Below, piece by piece: positions 15,701-25,176 of a DNA stretch of 64,000 bases; position 1 is the first letter of the stretch; each line of letters starts with the position of its first letter. A program made the position numbers and the translations under genes. The stretch is taken from positions 868,001 through 932,000 of the forward strand of contig OZ245780.1 of assembly GCA_965227905.1 (NCBI GenBank), in the 5' to 3' direction. The notes below the pieces were generated by a model. The model worked only from the letters and a program-made list of their open reading frames with translations, was not told where the DNA came from and did no database searches. This DNA comes from CBDDHT01 sp965227905. Lineage in GTDB: Bacteria > Pseudomonadota > Alphaproteobacteria > Rhizobiales > Methyloligellaceae.

Positions 15701-15863
15701 GCGCCACACCTTCTTTAGGTTGTTGGTTCTGCGAGGCTACAACCTCCGCATACCTCAAAAAAATTCCTTGCCCAAGGGACTTTATGGGAAACTCCATTCT
15801 TTGTATCAATGCTTTTTGGCACCGGCACGCTGACGATGGGCCATATCGGAACAGAATGGCAAG

Positions 15864-16820
15864 ATGAGCAAGATCCTCGAATGCGTGAGTTGTGGCACCT
15901 GCTACGAGAGCCCAGCGGAATTTCCCGTTGAAGGCCGTAAGGTTCGCTGTGCAAAATGCGGAGAAGTCTGGCACGCAATTGCCAAGGAGCCGGACGAAGA
16001 GCCACCCGCAGCCCCCGATCTTGGTGACGATGACGACGACGAACTCGTATTCCGCGAAGACGATGACGCACCGGAGGCGGAGACGCCCGAAGAGGATGCG
16101 CCAGATGATTCGGAACCGGTTGAAGCACAGGATGAGGAGGAGGACTCCCTAGAAGAGGAGCCTTCGGAAGAGGAAGAAACACCAGAGCCGGTCGAGGCCG
16201 CATCTGACGAAGACGAATCAGAGGATGACGACGACGCGCTATCTGCGGAAGCTGACGAGCCTGAAGAAGAGCCGGAAGCCGAAGACGACACGCCCGTTCA
16301 AAATCCCCCAGAACTGATAGATCCGGTTTCCGATCCGCCGCCGGGAGCCCCTCCGCAATCGTCGATGCTGGCGCGCCTTTCCAACGGGATGGATGGCGTG
16401 ACGCTTGGATGGATCGCATTGGTTCTGTTGTTTGCCGGTATATCCTATTCCGCTTATGAAGGGCGCGTCTCGGTCGTTCGTGCAATTCCCGGGACGGCCT
16501 GGGCTTACGAAAAACTCGGCATTCCGGTGAATGTCCGCGGTTTGGGCTTCGGCCCGGTCGCCTATCATTGGGCAGTTGAGGCCGGGCGCCCCGTTTTGGA
16601 AGTCGAGGGCGAGATCCGAAATCTGACCAACGCCACCCTAACCGTTCCAACCGTCGTGTTCGCTCTGCGCAACTCGGTGGACGTGGAGGTCTATCAGTGG
16701 GCTGCGGATATTCGAGAGGATCCGCTTCCCGGAGGCGAGCGCACCTTGTTTTTGGCCCGAATTCCATCGCCGCCGAAATCCATCGGAAGCGTTCAGGTGC
16801 GGTTTGCCCGATCCCGATGA
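15864..16820 (+). CDS. MJ0042-type zinc-ribbon, DUF3426 membrane protein
   Basis: A 318-aa protein in four parts. The N-terminus carries a zinc ribbon (CVSCGTCYE...VRCAKCGEVWHA, four Cys). Residues ~48-145 are an extremely acidic Glu/Asp/Pro-rich linker. One membrane segment follows (GWIALVLLFAGISYSAY), then a C-terminal domain resembling DUF3426 (VEGEIRNLTNATLTVP), presumably periplasmic. It is divergent from ftsE, a recurrent arrangement in Hyphomicrobiales. Its TGA overlaps the hpt ATG (ATGA), so the two are coupled. The role is not established. Confidence 0.85.
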   Translation: MSKILECVSCGTCYESPAEFPVEGRKVRCAKCGEVWHAIAKEPDEEPPAAPDLGDDDDDELVFREDDDAPEAETPEEDAPDDSEPVEAQDEEEDSLEEEPSEEEETPEPVEAASDEDESEDDDDALSAEADEPEEEPEAEDDTPVQNPPELIDPVSDPPPGAPPQSSMLARLSNGMDGVTLGWIALVLLFAGISYSAYEGRVSVVRAIPGTAWAYEKLGIPVNVRGLGFGPVAYHWAVEAGRPVLEVEGEIRNLTNATLTVPTVVFALRNSVDVEVYQWAADIREDPLPGGERTLFLARIPSPPKSIGSVQVRFARSR

Positions 16821-17365
16821 CCGTCGCAGCAGACGGATCGAACATCGAGGTCATGTTTTCCACAGGCACCATCGCCGAACGGGTGGAGAGTCTGGCCAGG
16901 GAAATCGCGCGTGGCGCAACGGAAGATCTTCTCGTCATTGCCGTTCTGAAGGGAAGCTTCATTTTCGCGGCAGATCTGCTGCGTGCCATGTACGGTGCCG
17001 GTTTGCGACCGGAGGTCGATTTCATTTTCTTGGCGAGTTATGGCTCAGGCACGGAATCGTCCGGTAATGTCCAGATATTGAAAGATATTTCGTCCGGCGT
17101 CCATGGCCGACATGTCCTGCTGGTCGACGATATTCTCGAGTCCGGTCGAACCCTCGCCTTTGCCAAGGCATTGATATCGGACCGCGGTGCCGCTTCGGTC
17201 CAAACCTGTGTCCTACTCGACAAGACCGTGGTGCGAGCCCAGCCCATAACGGCCGATTTTCGTGGCTTTGTGTGTCCGGATGATTTCGTCATCGGCTATG
17301 GGATGGATCTGGCGCATCATTACCGCGAACTGCCTTTCATCGGCCGAATCAGGCAAGATTGTTGA
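16817..17365 (+). CDS. hpt: Hypoxanthine phosphoribosyltransferase
   Basis: A 182-aa type I phosphoribosyltransferase for purine salvage (hypoxanthine, possibly guanine, to IMP/GMP). It has the PRPP-binding motif HVLLVDDILESGRTL, the flexible-loop start ASYGSGTESSGNVQ and an N-terminal VIAVLKGSFIFAADLLRAM. The start at 16817 overlaps the preceding stop by 4 bp (ATGA); earlier in-frame starts lie within the upstream gene. Confidence 0.93.
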   Translation: MTVAADGSNIEVMFSTGTIAERVESLAREIARGATEDLLVIAVLKGSFIFAADLLRAMYGAGLRPEVDFIFLASYGSGTESSGNVQILKDISSGVHGRHVLLVDDILESGRTLAFAKALISDRGAASVQTCVLLDKTVVRAQPITADFRGFVCPDDFVIGYGMDLAHHYRELPFIGRIRQDC

Positions 17366-17397
17366 CTTCATGACCTTGAAGCTGACCTGGGATTGAG

Positions 17398-17760
17398 ATG
17401 ATGGCACGCATCCTGGTTGCCGAGGATGACGCTCCTGTTCGTGATTTTGTGCGCCGGGCATTGGAAATGGACGGGCATCGCGTCACGGCCGTTCATGATG
17501 GTGCTGAAGCCTTGGAGCGGCTGACGTCGCCGGTCCAGACATTCGATCTGTTGCTTGCCGATATTCGCATGCCGGTCATCGACGGCATTGCGTTGGCATT
17601 GCAGCTTGCACGCGACTGTCCGGATCTGCCCATTCTGCTGATGACAGGTTATGCACAGCAGCGCGAACGAGCTCACGGTTTGGAAAAGGTCATCCTCGGC
17701 GTGATCCAGAAACCCTTCACCCTCGAACAAATCCGTGACGAGGTGAATGCGGCGCTTTAG
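17398..17760 (+). CDS. cpdR: Single-domain response regulator, CpdR-like
   Basis: A 120-aa stand-alone receiver domain. Acidic residues EDD (9-11), phosphoacceptor Asp55 in LLLADIRMP, Thr in LLMTGYA and Lys105 in IQKPF form the usual active site. The sequence resembles Caulobacter and rhizobial CpdR, which in its unphosphorylated form delivers substrates to ClpXP at the cell pole and is controlled by the CckA-ChpT relay. MARIL at 17401 may be the true start. It lies 32 bp after hpt and converges on the TIGR02302 gene. Confidence 0.8.
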   Translation: MMARILVAEDDAPVRDFVRRALEMDGHRVTAVHDGAEALERLTSPVQTFDLLLADIRMPVIDGIALALQLARDCPDLPILLMTGYAQQRERAHGLEKVILGVIQKPFTLEQIRDEVNAAL

Positions 17761-17807
17761 GCGGCCGTTACGAAAGCCGCGCAACGGTGTTTTCGTTGCC
17801 ACAGCCT

Positions 17808-17873
17808 GCCCTCTCCCCCGGCCCAATCACCCCGAGGGTACCCTTATTGGGCGGTTGGGCCGGGGGAGAGGGC
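17808..17873. repeat. Perfect 19-bp inverted repeat between convergent genes
   Basis: GCCCTCTCCCCCGGCCCAA (17808-17826) and its exact reverse complement (17855-17873) flank a 28-nt loop. It sits between the cpdR and TIGR02302 stops and lacks a T-tract. It may end transcription from both sides or be one copy of a dispersed GC-rich palindromic element; only one copy is seen in this window. Confidence 0.6.
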
Positions 17874-17899
17874 TGGCTTCAGGGCTCTAGAATCAGAAC

Positions 17900-20467
17900 C
17901 TAGAACTGCCGGATCAGGCGTTCCAGATAATCAAGTTCGATCAACGGACGGGTTGGGTCGCTCAGACGTCGGCGTAGCTCTTCCAGGATTTCCCGGGCAC
18001 GTTGAATATCGATTTCGTCGGGGACTTTCACCGAAGTGCCGAGGTCGGGGCCCTGTGTCCGCTCAGGCCGGCCGAACGGATCCCGGTTGCCCTGATTGCC
18101 ACGGCCCATTTGCGCGCTCAGACTCTGCAGGACCTGCTCTGCAAGGCTCTGCGTGCCTTGACGCATCAGATCCAATGCGAGGGTCTGCTGCTCCGTTGCC
18201 CGATCGAGGTCTGACTCACCCAGCGCGCCCTTCGCATCACCCATCGCCTTGCCGGCGCCATTCAGCTGCTCCGGTGGCTTGGCACCAAGCCCACGCAGTT
18301 GCTCCATCAGAGCTCGGAGGGCGCCTTCAATGTCTGCCTGTCGGTCGCCAAGACCGGCAATGCCGCCCTTGCCCTGGCCACGTCCCTGACCCTCGCCTTG
18401 TCCAGGACGCTGGCCCCGGCCTTGCCGCTGTCCCTGTTGCTGTCCTTCGCCTTCGCCCTGACCTTTGCCTCGACCTTGCCGCTGGCCCTGGCCGTTCTCA
18501 CCACGTTGAGCGTTGAATGTATCGTCCAACAGCTTCTGTTGTCGCTGAATGAGATCGCCAAGACCTTCAAGCGTCTTCATCATGCGTTCGGATTGGGAGT
18601 TGCGTGCGAATGTGCCCATTTGCAGGCGCTCAAGCATGTTGCGTAGCTCGCTCAGCATCCGCTGTGCAAGATCGCGGGATCCGGTTTTAGCGAGATCCTC
18701 AATCTTCTTGAGCATCTGCTCCAGATCCTTTGCGGATAACATGCGCTGATTGCCCAGCGGGTTCATGTTGGCCATGTTGCCGTTCCGCTTTGCGCGCTCG
18801 GCAAGGGTCTGCAGATACTTGTTGAGCGCCTGTCTCAGCTCCGCCATCAGACGCTTGATCTCGGACTCGGGCGCACCGTCCTGGATGGCGCGTTCCAGAC
18901 GCTCTTGTGCTGCCCTCAGTGCGCGTTCCGCATCGGGCAGATCGCCATCTTCGATTCGCAGGGCAATATCCCACAATTGTTTGACGACGCTGGCGAGCGA
19001 CTCGATGTCGTTATTGCCTTTGAGGCGCCAAAAAGCCGTTCGCAGGCCCAGGAAAACGACCTTGTCGGTCATGAACTTGTCTGGTGCAATTGTCAGAGCG
19101 TCCAATGCCAATGCGACATCGTCACTATTCTCGCGGCTGCGGACCAGATTTCGCCGTTGTTCGATCACGGCGCGAGCCAACGGTTTTGTGAATCTGCGGG
19201 CCGGTAGCACCATCTCGAACGGTTTACTCTCGCCCACATTTCCCGCCTGGTCGCGAGCCTGCAACGTCATTCTGACCTTCAGACCAGCCCAGGGATGTGC
19301 CGTGAGATCCTTGAATGTCCGACCTGCTGCGGTTTTGGCGTTGGTCCGCGGCAGGGTCAGCTGAAAGGTTGGCGGTTGGATCGTATAACTATCGTCCGTT
19401 TGGCTTTCGCCTGCATTGTCGGCAAGCGCAAAGAGCGCTTCGGCGCCCGCAACGCCATAATCGTCACGGACTTCGTAATTCAGTCGCAACGCGCCGCGAG
19501 GAGTCCGGTCCGGTTCCTCGGTCAAAACAATGGTCGGAGCCGTATCCTTGACCACATCGAAGTTCCAGGTGGTAATCGCATGGCTGGACGTTCGAACTTC
19601 AACGCGTGCAGATTTCGCCAGAGTCACTTTGTATTCTGTGACCCCCTTTTCCTGGCTCGCCGGCTCGATGTCTTCCGGCGGCGCCGCCTCGGATGTGGTC
19701 ATAACCAGGCGTGGAGCCGACGTTTCCGTGCTGTTGATCCGGACGAGGAGAAGGCTTTTCTCGGGAGCGGTGACCTGTCGAATACCCTGGGCTTGGCCCG
19801 ACGTATCCCGGCCTTCCGCAAGGACGACCGGTGCCGCTCCGGTGTAGAGCGGCGGCGTTACCCAGGCATCCAGCCGCAGCGATGTCAGGACCGGTGCCTG
19901 CGTGAACGAAAACGCCGTCGCAATCCGGTCTTGCATCGACCCGGCGGTCGCCGCGATGGTGACGGCGATGACGAGTAGCAGGGCTGCGCGCAAAGCCATC
20001 GGATCCAGCCGATCGATTCTCGGACGCGGGCTTCCAGCCTTCAGTCGGCCGACTTCGTCTGCGATGCGCTGGCGATGAGCCTGCCAAAGCGCCTTCTGCT
20101 CATCGGAACTCGATTCAGGGAGCGTGTCATCGAAGGTTGTCGCCGGGCGATGCGGGACCCCTGAAACTTGCTCCAACCGGCGCAAGGCTTCGGTGCGCGA
20201 GGGCCAGCGAACGCGCATCAGCGGCATCAGTGAAATCAATCCGCCGAGAGCAAACAGAGCCAGCAGGCCCTTATGGACCCATAAAGGCAGCACCGGCCAA
20301 AGGCCAGCAAGTGACGCGACCAGGAACAGGCCGCAAATCAGGAAGGGCCAGAAAAGTGCCCGCCAGATCTGCTCGAAAAGATTCGCAGTCTTGGCGAGCC
20401 GGATCTTTCGGTCGAGCGTTCGTGCCGCATCGCGCGAAGGGTCGACTACCGTCTTATGCTTAGGCAT
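17900..20467 (-). CDS. TIGR02302 (DUF4175) family membrane protein
   Basis: An 855-aa protein of a family conserved in Hyphomicrobiales. Two adjacent membrane segments near the N-terminus (LFWPFLICGLFLVASLAGLW and WVHKGLLALFALGGLISLMP) and a third near residue 165 (ALLLVIAVTIAATAG) precede a large, probably periplasmic portion. Residues ~660-720 are a striking Gly/Gln/Arg low-complexity stretch (GQGQRQGRGKGQGEGEG). The C-terminal IDIQRAREILEELRRRLSDP is well kept. The function is unknown; it lies 90 bp downstream of lysA. Confidence 0.88.
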   Translation of the reverse strand: MPKHKTVVDPSRDAARTLDRKIRLAKTANLFEQIWRALFWPFLICGLFLVASLAGLWPVLPLWVHKGLLALFALGGLISLMPLMRVRWPSRTEALRRLEQVSGVPHRPATTFDDTLPESSSDEQKALWQAHRQRIADEVGRLKAGSPRPRIDRLDPMALRAALLLVIAVTIAATAGSMQDRIATAFSFTQAPVLTSLRLDAWVTPPLYTGAAPVVLAEGRDTSGQAQGIRQVTAPEKSLLLVRINSTETSAPRLVMTTSEAAPPEDIEPASQEKGVTEYKVTLAKSARVEVRTSSHAITTWNFDVVKDTAPTIVLTEEPDRTPRGALRLNYEVRDDYGVAGAEALFALADNAGESQTDDSYTIQPPTFQLTLPRTNAKTAAGRTFKDLTAHPWAGLKVRMTLQARDQAGNVGESKPFEMVLPARRFTKPLARAVIEQRRNLVRSRENSDDVALALDALTIAPDKFMTDKVVFLGLRTAFWRLKGNNDIESLASVVKQLWDIALRIEDGDLPDAERALRAAQERLERAIQDGAPESEIKRLMAELRQALNKYLQTLAERAKRNGNMANMNPLGNQRMLSAKDLEQMLKKIEDLAKTGSRDLAQRMLSELRNMLERLQMGTFARNSQSERMMKTLEGLGDLIQRQQKLLDDTFNAQRGENGQGQRQGRGKGQGEGEGQQQGQRQGRGQRPGQGEGQGRGQGKGGIAGLGDRQADIEGALRALMEQLRGLGAKPPEQLNGAGKAMGDAKGALGESDLDRATEQQTLALDLMRQGTQSLAEQVLQSLSAQMGRGNQGNRDPFGRPERTQGPDLGTSVKVPDEIDIQRAREILEELRRRLSDPTRPLIELDYLERLIRQF

Positions 20468-20557
20468 CGTTGAAAACTACCATAATCTCGATGCTGGTTT
20501 CGAGCAGTTTCGGCGCTTTTCCAGGCAGAAGCGTGGCCGATTTCCTCAGCCTGGCGA

Positions 20558-21832
20558 TCACGTCTCGGTGAGCCAGTCCGGTATCTGGTCCTGGCCGATA
20601 AGTGCCTCATAGTCCGTCCGTGGCCGGATCACCGCATACTGGTCGCCATTTACAAGGACTTCAGGCACCAGCAGGCGCGTATTATAGGTTCCCGCCTGCA
20701 CGGCACCATAGGCGCCAGCCGTCATGATGGCCAATCGATCGCCTTCCTTGAGTTCTGGAAGGGCTCTTTCGAGAGCGAGATAGTCGCCGGTCTCGCATAC
20801 CGGACCGACAAGGTCGGTCATCACATCTGTGTCGTTTTGTCGCTTCTCTGCGACGGGCCAGATGTCGTGATACGCATCATAAAGTGTCGGGCGGATGAGA
20901 TCGTTCATTGCCGCATCGACAATTGTGAATGTCTTGTCCGTGCCTTTTTTTACATAAATGACCTGTGTGACCAGGATCCCGGCATTGCCCGATATCATGC
21001 GTCCCGGCTCGAACAGGAGCCGGCAATCCAGCCCTTCGGCGGCCGCTTTGACCGTCGCTGCATAGGTCTTCGGTTCGGGAGGGATGTCGTCGACACCGCG
21101 ATAAGGGATGCCGAGACCTCCTCCGAAATTGACGAAGCGGATGTCGTGCCCGTCTCGTCTCAAACGTTCCGTCAGCTCTCTTAAGAGTGCGAAGGCTTCG
21201 GAGAACGGCTCCAGATCGGTGATCTGGCTGCCGATATGCATATGGACGCCTATCGGTTCGACACCCGGCAGCTTTGCTGCGTGGGCATAGAGTTCGGGCG
21301 CCCGGTCATAGGGTACGCCAAACTTGTTCTCGGCTTTCCCGGTTGAGATCTTTGCGTGCGTTCGGGCATCCACATCCGGATTGACCCGGATCGCAATGGG
21401 CGCGGTCGCACCCATCGATGCGGCGGTTTCGCTGATGGCGACCAGCTCGGGCTCGGATTCGACGTTGAACGCGTAGATTCCCAGTTCGAGTGCCCGGGCG
21501 ATTTCGCTGCGCGTCTTGCCCACACCCGAGAAGACGACCTTCTTTGGCGAGATACCGGCGGCCTGGGTGCGTTCCAACTCACCGATCGACACGACGTCCA
21601 TGCCCGCCCCGAGGCGGCCGAGCGTTTTCAGGACGGCAAGATTGGAGTTCGCCTTCAGCGCATAGCAGATCAGCGTATCGGAGCCAGAGAAGGCATCGGC
21701 AAAAACCGAATAATGCCGCTCAAGCGTCGCTGTCGAATAGCAGTAGAAGGGCGTTCCAACCGCGTCAGCGATTGTGCTCAGGGGAACGTCCTCGGCGTGT
21801 AGCACGCCGTCTCTATAGGCGAAGTGGTGCAT
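20558..21832 (-). CDS. lysA: Diaminopimelate decarboxylase
   Basis: A 424-aa PLP enzyme for the last step of lysine synthesis. The PLP lysine lies in CYALKANSNLAVL, and the barrel motifs HMHIGSQI, NFGGGLGIPY and EPGRMISGNAGIL follow. CETGDYLA carries the catalytic Cys contributed across the dimer, and GAYGAVQAGTYNTR is C-terminal. The order argH-lptM-lysA is the usual one in this group, and the genes are close enough for one transcript. Confidence 0.96.
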   Translation of the reverse strand: MHHFAYRDGVLHAEDVPLSTIADAVGTPFYCYSTATLERHYSVFADAFSGSDTLICYALKANSNLAVLKTLGRLGAGMDVVSIGELERTQAAGISPKKVVFSGVGKTRSEIARALELGIYAFNVESEPELVAISETAASMGATAPIAIRVNPDVDARTHAKISTGKAENKFGVPYDRAPELYAHAAKLPGVEPIGVHMHIGSQITDLEPFSEAFALLRELTERLRRDGHDIRFVNFGGGLGIPYRGVDDIPPEPKTYAATVKAAAEGLDCRLLFEPGRMISGNAGILVTQVIYVKKGTDKTFTIVDAAMNDLIRPTLYDAYHDIWPVAEKRQNDTDVMTDLVGPVCETGDYLALERALPELKEGDRLAIMTAGAYGAVQAGTYNTRLLVPEVLVNGDQYAVIRPRTDYEALIGQDQIPDWLTET

Positions 21833-21895
21833 GGTCGGTCGCTTAGGTGGGCGCGCCAGGCGATGGACCTAGCCAGCAGCCACAGATCGGTCAGC

Positions 21896-22039
21896 CTAGA
21901 AAAGCTGCGCGAAAATTGCGGTTATCCCGGCCGAGCTCTTGCCGGGCGGGGCTTCTAACGGGCCTTTGCGGCCGCAGGCGGAAAGGCTGATTGCCGTCGC
22001 CAGCACGACCACGACACCGAGTGTTTTGGTTATGCGCAT
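21896..22039 (-). CDS. lptM: Small lipoprotein LptM (formerly YifL)
   Basis: A 47-residue protein too short for usual gene-length cut-offs. It begins with a lipoprotein signal (MRITKTLGVVVVLATAISLS) ending in the lipobox LSAC, with the lipidated Cys at position 22. CGRKGPLEAPP directly after the Cys is the LptM hallmark. In E. coli LptM helps assemble the LptDE lipopolysaccharide translocon. AGGGG lies 9 bp before the ATG. It sits 41 bp downstream of argH and 63 bp upstream of lysA, its standard place in alphaproteobacteria. Confidence 0.92.
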   Translation of the reverse strand: MRITKTLGVVVVLATAISLSACGRKGPLEAPPGKSSAGITAIFAQLF

Positions 22040-22080
22040 TTTTGAGCGCCCCTGTTTTCAAGTGCCAATCAGCACCCCTT

Positions 22081-23478
22081 TTAGCGCGATCGGCTTTCTC
22101 TTTCCAAACGCTTTATCCAGCGTCGCGCCATTCTCGATACGTTGCCTGGCGCCGTCCCGCCATAGCTTTTCCGACTCTTGACCGAGTTCGCAACCGAAAG
22201 AACGGACATGATATCGTCCGTAATGCGCGGCTCGATCTCCTGCATAGCCGACAGGGGCAGGCGCCATAACTGCACATTTTCTTCATCGGCCTTGGCGACA
22301 ACACGGCCCGTCACGTGATGGGCGTCGCGGAACGGGAGGCCCGCCTCGCGGACAAGCCAGTCGGCGAGATCGGTCGCGGTTGGATGGCCGCGCGCGGCGC
22401 TGCGGCGCATGGCGGCCGGGTCCGGTTCGAGGTCGGCGATCATGCCCGCCATGGCCGCAAGAACGAGCGAAATCGAATCGAGCGCATCGAATGCCGCTTC
22501 CTTGTCTTCCTGCATGTCCTTCGAGTAGGCGAGGGGCAGCCCCTTCATCACCACGCTTAGGCTTTGAAATGCTGAGACAATGCGACCGGTCTTTGCGCGC
22601 ACAAGCTCGGCTGCATCCGGGTTGCGCTTCTGCGGCATAATGGATGAGCCGGTGGAAAACGCATCGGACAGCCTGATGAAACCGAATTCGGATGAAGCCC
22701 AAAGCACGATCTCTTCGGCAAGCCGGGAAAGATGGACGGCTGTGATACTGCAGGCTGCCAGCGTTTCGAGAACGAAGTCCCGGTCTGCGACTGCATCCAG
22801 AGAGTTGGCGGTTGGCCGTGAAAATCCCAACGCCTTGGCAGTCATATCGCGGTCGATCGGGAACGATGTGCCTGCAAGGGCGGCAGAGCCGAGCGGGCTT
22901 TCATTCAACCGCTCGCGGGCATCGGCAAACCGGCCGCGATCCCGTGACAACATTTCGACATAAGCCAGCAGGTGATGCCCGAAGGTGATCGGTTGGGCCG
23001 TCTGCAGATGGGTATAGCCCGGCATGACGAGCTTGGCATGCGCAAGGGCCTTGGTTGCCAGGACTTCTTGCAGGGTCGATATCTGTCCGTCCAAATGGTC
23101 GATCGTGTCGCGTACATAGAGCTTGAAGTCGGTTGCGACCTGATCGTTTCGCGATCTCGCGGTATGCAGTCGGCCGGCAGTCGGTCCGATAAGCTCGGCA
23201 AGGCGCGATTCGACATTCATGTGGATGTCTTCGAGCGCCCTGGAAAAGGTGAACTTGCCGCCCTCGATTTCTGACAGAATCGTGTCTAGACCTGCGGCAA
23301 TGGCGTCGGCATCTTGCCTTGAAATTACCCCGGTCTCCGCCAACATGGCGCAATGAGCTTTGGAGGCGGTAATATCCTGGGGTGCCAATCGTTTGTCGAA
23401 ATCGATAGAGGCGTTTATTTCCTCCATGATTTCGGCAGGGCCGGCATCGAACCGGCCGCCCCACATTCTGTTGGTCAT
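22081..23478 (-). CDS. argH: Argininosuccinate lyase
   Basis: A 465-aa enzyme of the fumarase/aspartase superfamily that splits argininosuccinate into arginine and fumarate. The superfamily signature GSSIMPQKRNPD is intact, and MWGGRFDAGPAEIMEEINASI and HTARSRNDQVATDF are typical of ArgH. It heads the argH-lptM-lysA-TIGR02302 series and is divergent from the tlpA-like gene, with 69 bp between the starts. Confidence 0.96.
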   Translation of the reverse strand: MTNRMWGGRFDAGPAEIMEEINASIDFDKRLAPQDITASKAHCAMLAETGVISRQDADAIAAGLDTILSEIEGGKFTFSRALEDIHMNVESRLAELIGPTAGRLHTARSRNDQVATDFKLYVRDTIDHLDGQISTLQEVLATKALAHAKLVMPGYTHLQTAQPITFGHHLLAYVEMLSRDRGRFADARERLNESPLGSAALAGTSFPIDRDMTAKALGFSRPTANSLDAVADRDFVLETLAACSITAVHLSRLAEEIVLWASSEFGFIRLSDAFSTGSSIMPQKRNPDAAELVRAKTGRIVSAFQSLSVVMKGLPLAYSKDMQEDKEAAFDALDSISLVLAAMAGMIADLEPDPAAMRRSAARGHPTATDLADWLVREAGLPFRDAHHVTGRVVAKADEENVQLWRLPLSAMQEIEPRITDDIMSVLSVANSVKSRKSYGGTAPGNVSRMARRWIKRLERESRSR

Positions 23479-23547
23479 ATGCTATCGCCCCGATGAGAGC
23501 TTGCCCGACGTCACTATCGTCCGAAACGAACCTGGATATGAAACGCC

Positions 23548-24240
23548 ATGGGTGCTGAAGAAACCGAAAGCCAAACGAACCGAATTCCGAAAGCTACCTA
23601 TGTACTGGCGGCGATCCTGGCTGCAGTCGCTGGTTTCGTTGGGATATACGTGACTTTCGGGCCGTATGGCAATGCACCGGTTGTGCCGGTTGCGACCACC
23701 GTTAAGCCCCCTGAAACGTCCAGCACCAAGATGGTTGCACCGTCGGAGCCCTCGGGCGGCATTGCCGGTCTCAACAAGGGCGAACTCGCGTCTCTTGTCA
23801 TTCATTCGGCACCCGTCGAGCTCTCAGACGTCAAGTTCATTTCCGGAGAGGGCGCAGACACCTCGCTCGGCAAATGGCAGGGCAAAGTCGTGCTTCTCAA
23901 TCTGTGGGCCACCTGGTGTGCGCCTTGCCGCAAGGAGATGCCCTATTTCGATGCACTCAAAGCAGAATTCGGCGGCGACGATTTTGATGTGGTCGCCGTC
24001 AGCATCGATCGGGGCGGACTCGACAAGCCGCGAGAATTCCTTGAACAAATCGGTATCAAGGAACTCAAACTCTATAACGACTCGTCCGGAAAAATCGCGC
24101 CCGCTCTCAAGGCCTTTGGTATGCCGACAACGCTGCTTATAAACCGCGATGGGAAGGAAATCGCACGTCTTGTCGGGCCGGCCGAATGGCATTCCGATGA
24201 TGCCAAGGCGCTCATCAAGGCAGCAGTGGGAAAAAGCTGA
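23548..24240 (+). CDS. tlpA: Membrane-anchored thioredoxin-like protein TlpA
   Basis: A 230-aa protein with one N-terminal membrane segment (YVLAAILAAVAGFVGIYVTF), a linker, and a periplasmic thioredoxin domain from about residue 95. The active site is ATWCAPCRKEMPYFDAL, and the cis-Pro region is AFGMPTTLLINRDGKEIARLVG. TlpA-type proteins reduce disulfides in cytochrome oxidase assembly factors. It is divergent from argH, as is usual in Hyphomicrobiales, and converges on the hydroxyacyl-CoA dehydrogenase gene. Confidence 0.9.
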   Translation: MGAEETESQTNRIPKATYVLAAILAAVAGFVGIYVTFGPYGNAPVVPVATTVKPPETSSTKMVAPSEPSGGIAGLNKGELASLVIHSAPVELSDVKFISGEGADTSLGKWQGKVVLLNLWATWCAPCRKEMPYFDALKAEFGGDDFDVVAVSIDRGGLDKPREFLEQIGIKELKLYNDSSGKIAPALKAFGMPTTLLINRDGKEIARLVGPAEWHSDDAKALIKAAVGKS

Positions 24241-24285
24241 TCCGCGTCGAAGCGGTCCTTCCAGCACCGCAAGTCGCAGTGTGCT

Positions 24286-25161
24286 CTAGCGGGTGGGCAC
24301 AGGCTCATCGCCACGATAGTCATAGAAACCGCGCTGGGTCTTGCGACCAAGCCATCCTGCTTCGACATATTTCACGAGCAGTGGACAGGGGCGATACTTG
24401 GTATCCGCCAGGCCTTCGTAGAGAACCTGCATGACGGCAAGACACGTATCGAGGCCGATGAAATCTGCGAGCTCCAACGGACCCATTGGATGCCGCGCAC
24501 CGAGCCTGAGTGCCGTGTCAATCGCTTTCACGGAGCCGACGCCTTCGTAGAGCGTGTAGACCGCTTCGTTGATCATTGGCAGAAGAATGCGGTTCACCAT
24601 GAAGGCCGGGAAGTCTTCCGAAACAGCGATCGTTTTCCCCAACCCCGTCACGAAATCTGTGGCGCAGGAAAACGTTTCTTCCTCGGTCGCAATTCCGCGG
24701 ATCATTTCGACCAGCGCCATGACCGGAACCGGGTTCATGAAATGCATGCCGATGAATTGCTCGGGCCGATCGGTCGAAGCCGCCAGGCGCGTGATCGAGA
24801 TCGACGATGTATTCGTGGCCAGGATTGCCTCGGACCGTAGCGCCGGACACAGTTCGGCAAAGATCGCACGTTTCACGTCTTCGTTCTCGACGGCCGCCTC
24901 GATCACGAGATCCGTGTCGGAGAAGGCATCGAACGTCTCCGCAATAGAGATGTTGTCCATTGCCGCCTTGCGCTGCTCTTCCGTAATCTTGGACGATGCA
25001 ACCTGGCGCGCAAGGTTGCCGTTGATGGTCGCCAGCCCTTGTTCGATGCGGTCTTTTTCGACGTCGTTCAATGCAACCTTATAGCCTGCCAGCGCGATCA
25101 CATGAGCAATTCCGTTGCCCATCTGACCCGCGCCAATCACTCCGACTTTTTTAATTTCCAT
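24286..25161 (-). CDS. 3-hydroxybutyryl-CoA dehydrogenase
   Basis: A 291-aa NAD(P)-dependent dehydrogenase. The N-terminal Rossmann motif is VGVIGAGQMGNGIAHVIALAGY; the catalytic His lies in FIGMHFMNPVPVMALVE, and the C-terminal domain shows FPAFMVNRILLPMINEAVYTLYEGVGS and LGARHPMGPLELADFIGLD. It interconverts acetoacetyl-CoA and 3-hydroxybutyryl-CoA in PHB cycling, beta-oxidation or the ethylmalonyl-CoA pathway. It lies 15 bp after etfA, making an etfB-etfA-hbd operon. Confidence 0.93.
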   Translation of the reverse strand: MEIKKVGVIGAGQMGNGIAHVIALAGYKVALNDVEKDRIEQGLATINGNLARQVASSKITEEQRKAAMDNISIAETFDAFSDTDLVIEAAVENEDVKRAIFAELCPALRSEAILATNTSSISITRLAASTDRPEQFIGMHFMNPVPVMALVEMIRGIATEEETFSCATDFVTGLGKTIAVSEDFPAFMVNRILLPMINEAVYTLYEGVGSVKAIDTALRLGARHPMGPLELADFIGLDTCLAVMQVLYEGLADTKYRPCPLLVKYVEAGWLGRKTQRGFYDYRGDEPVPTR

Positions 25162-25176
25162 TGTCTGCAGCGCTTT

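Noticed and set aside
15715..17025. 436-codon minus-strand frame opposite the DUF3426 and hpt genes
   Set aside because: It is antisense to two clear genes and has Arg/Pro-rich composition typical of a shadow frame.
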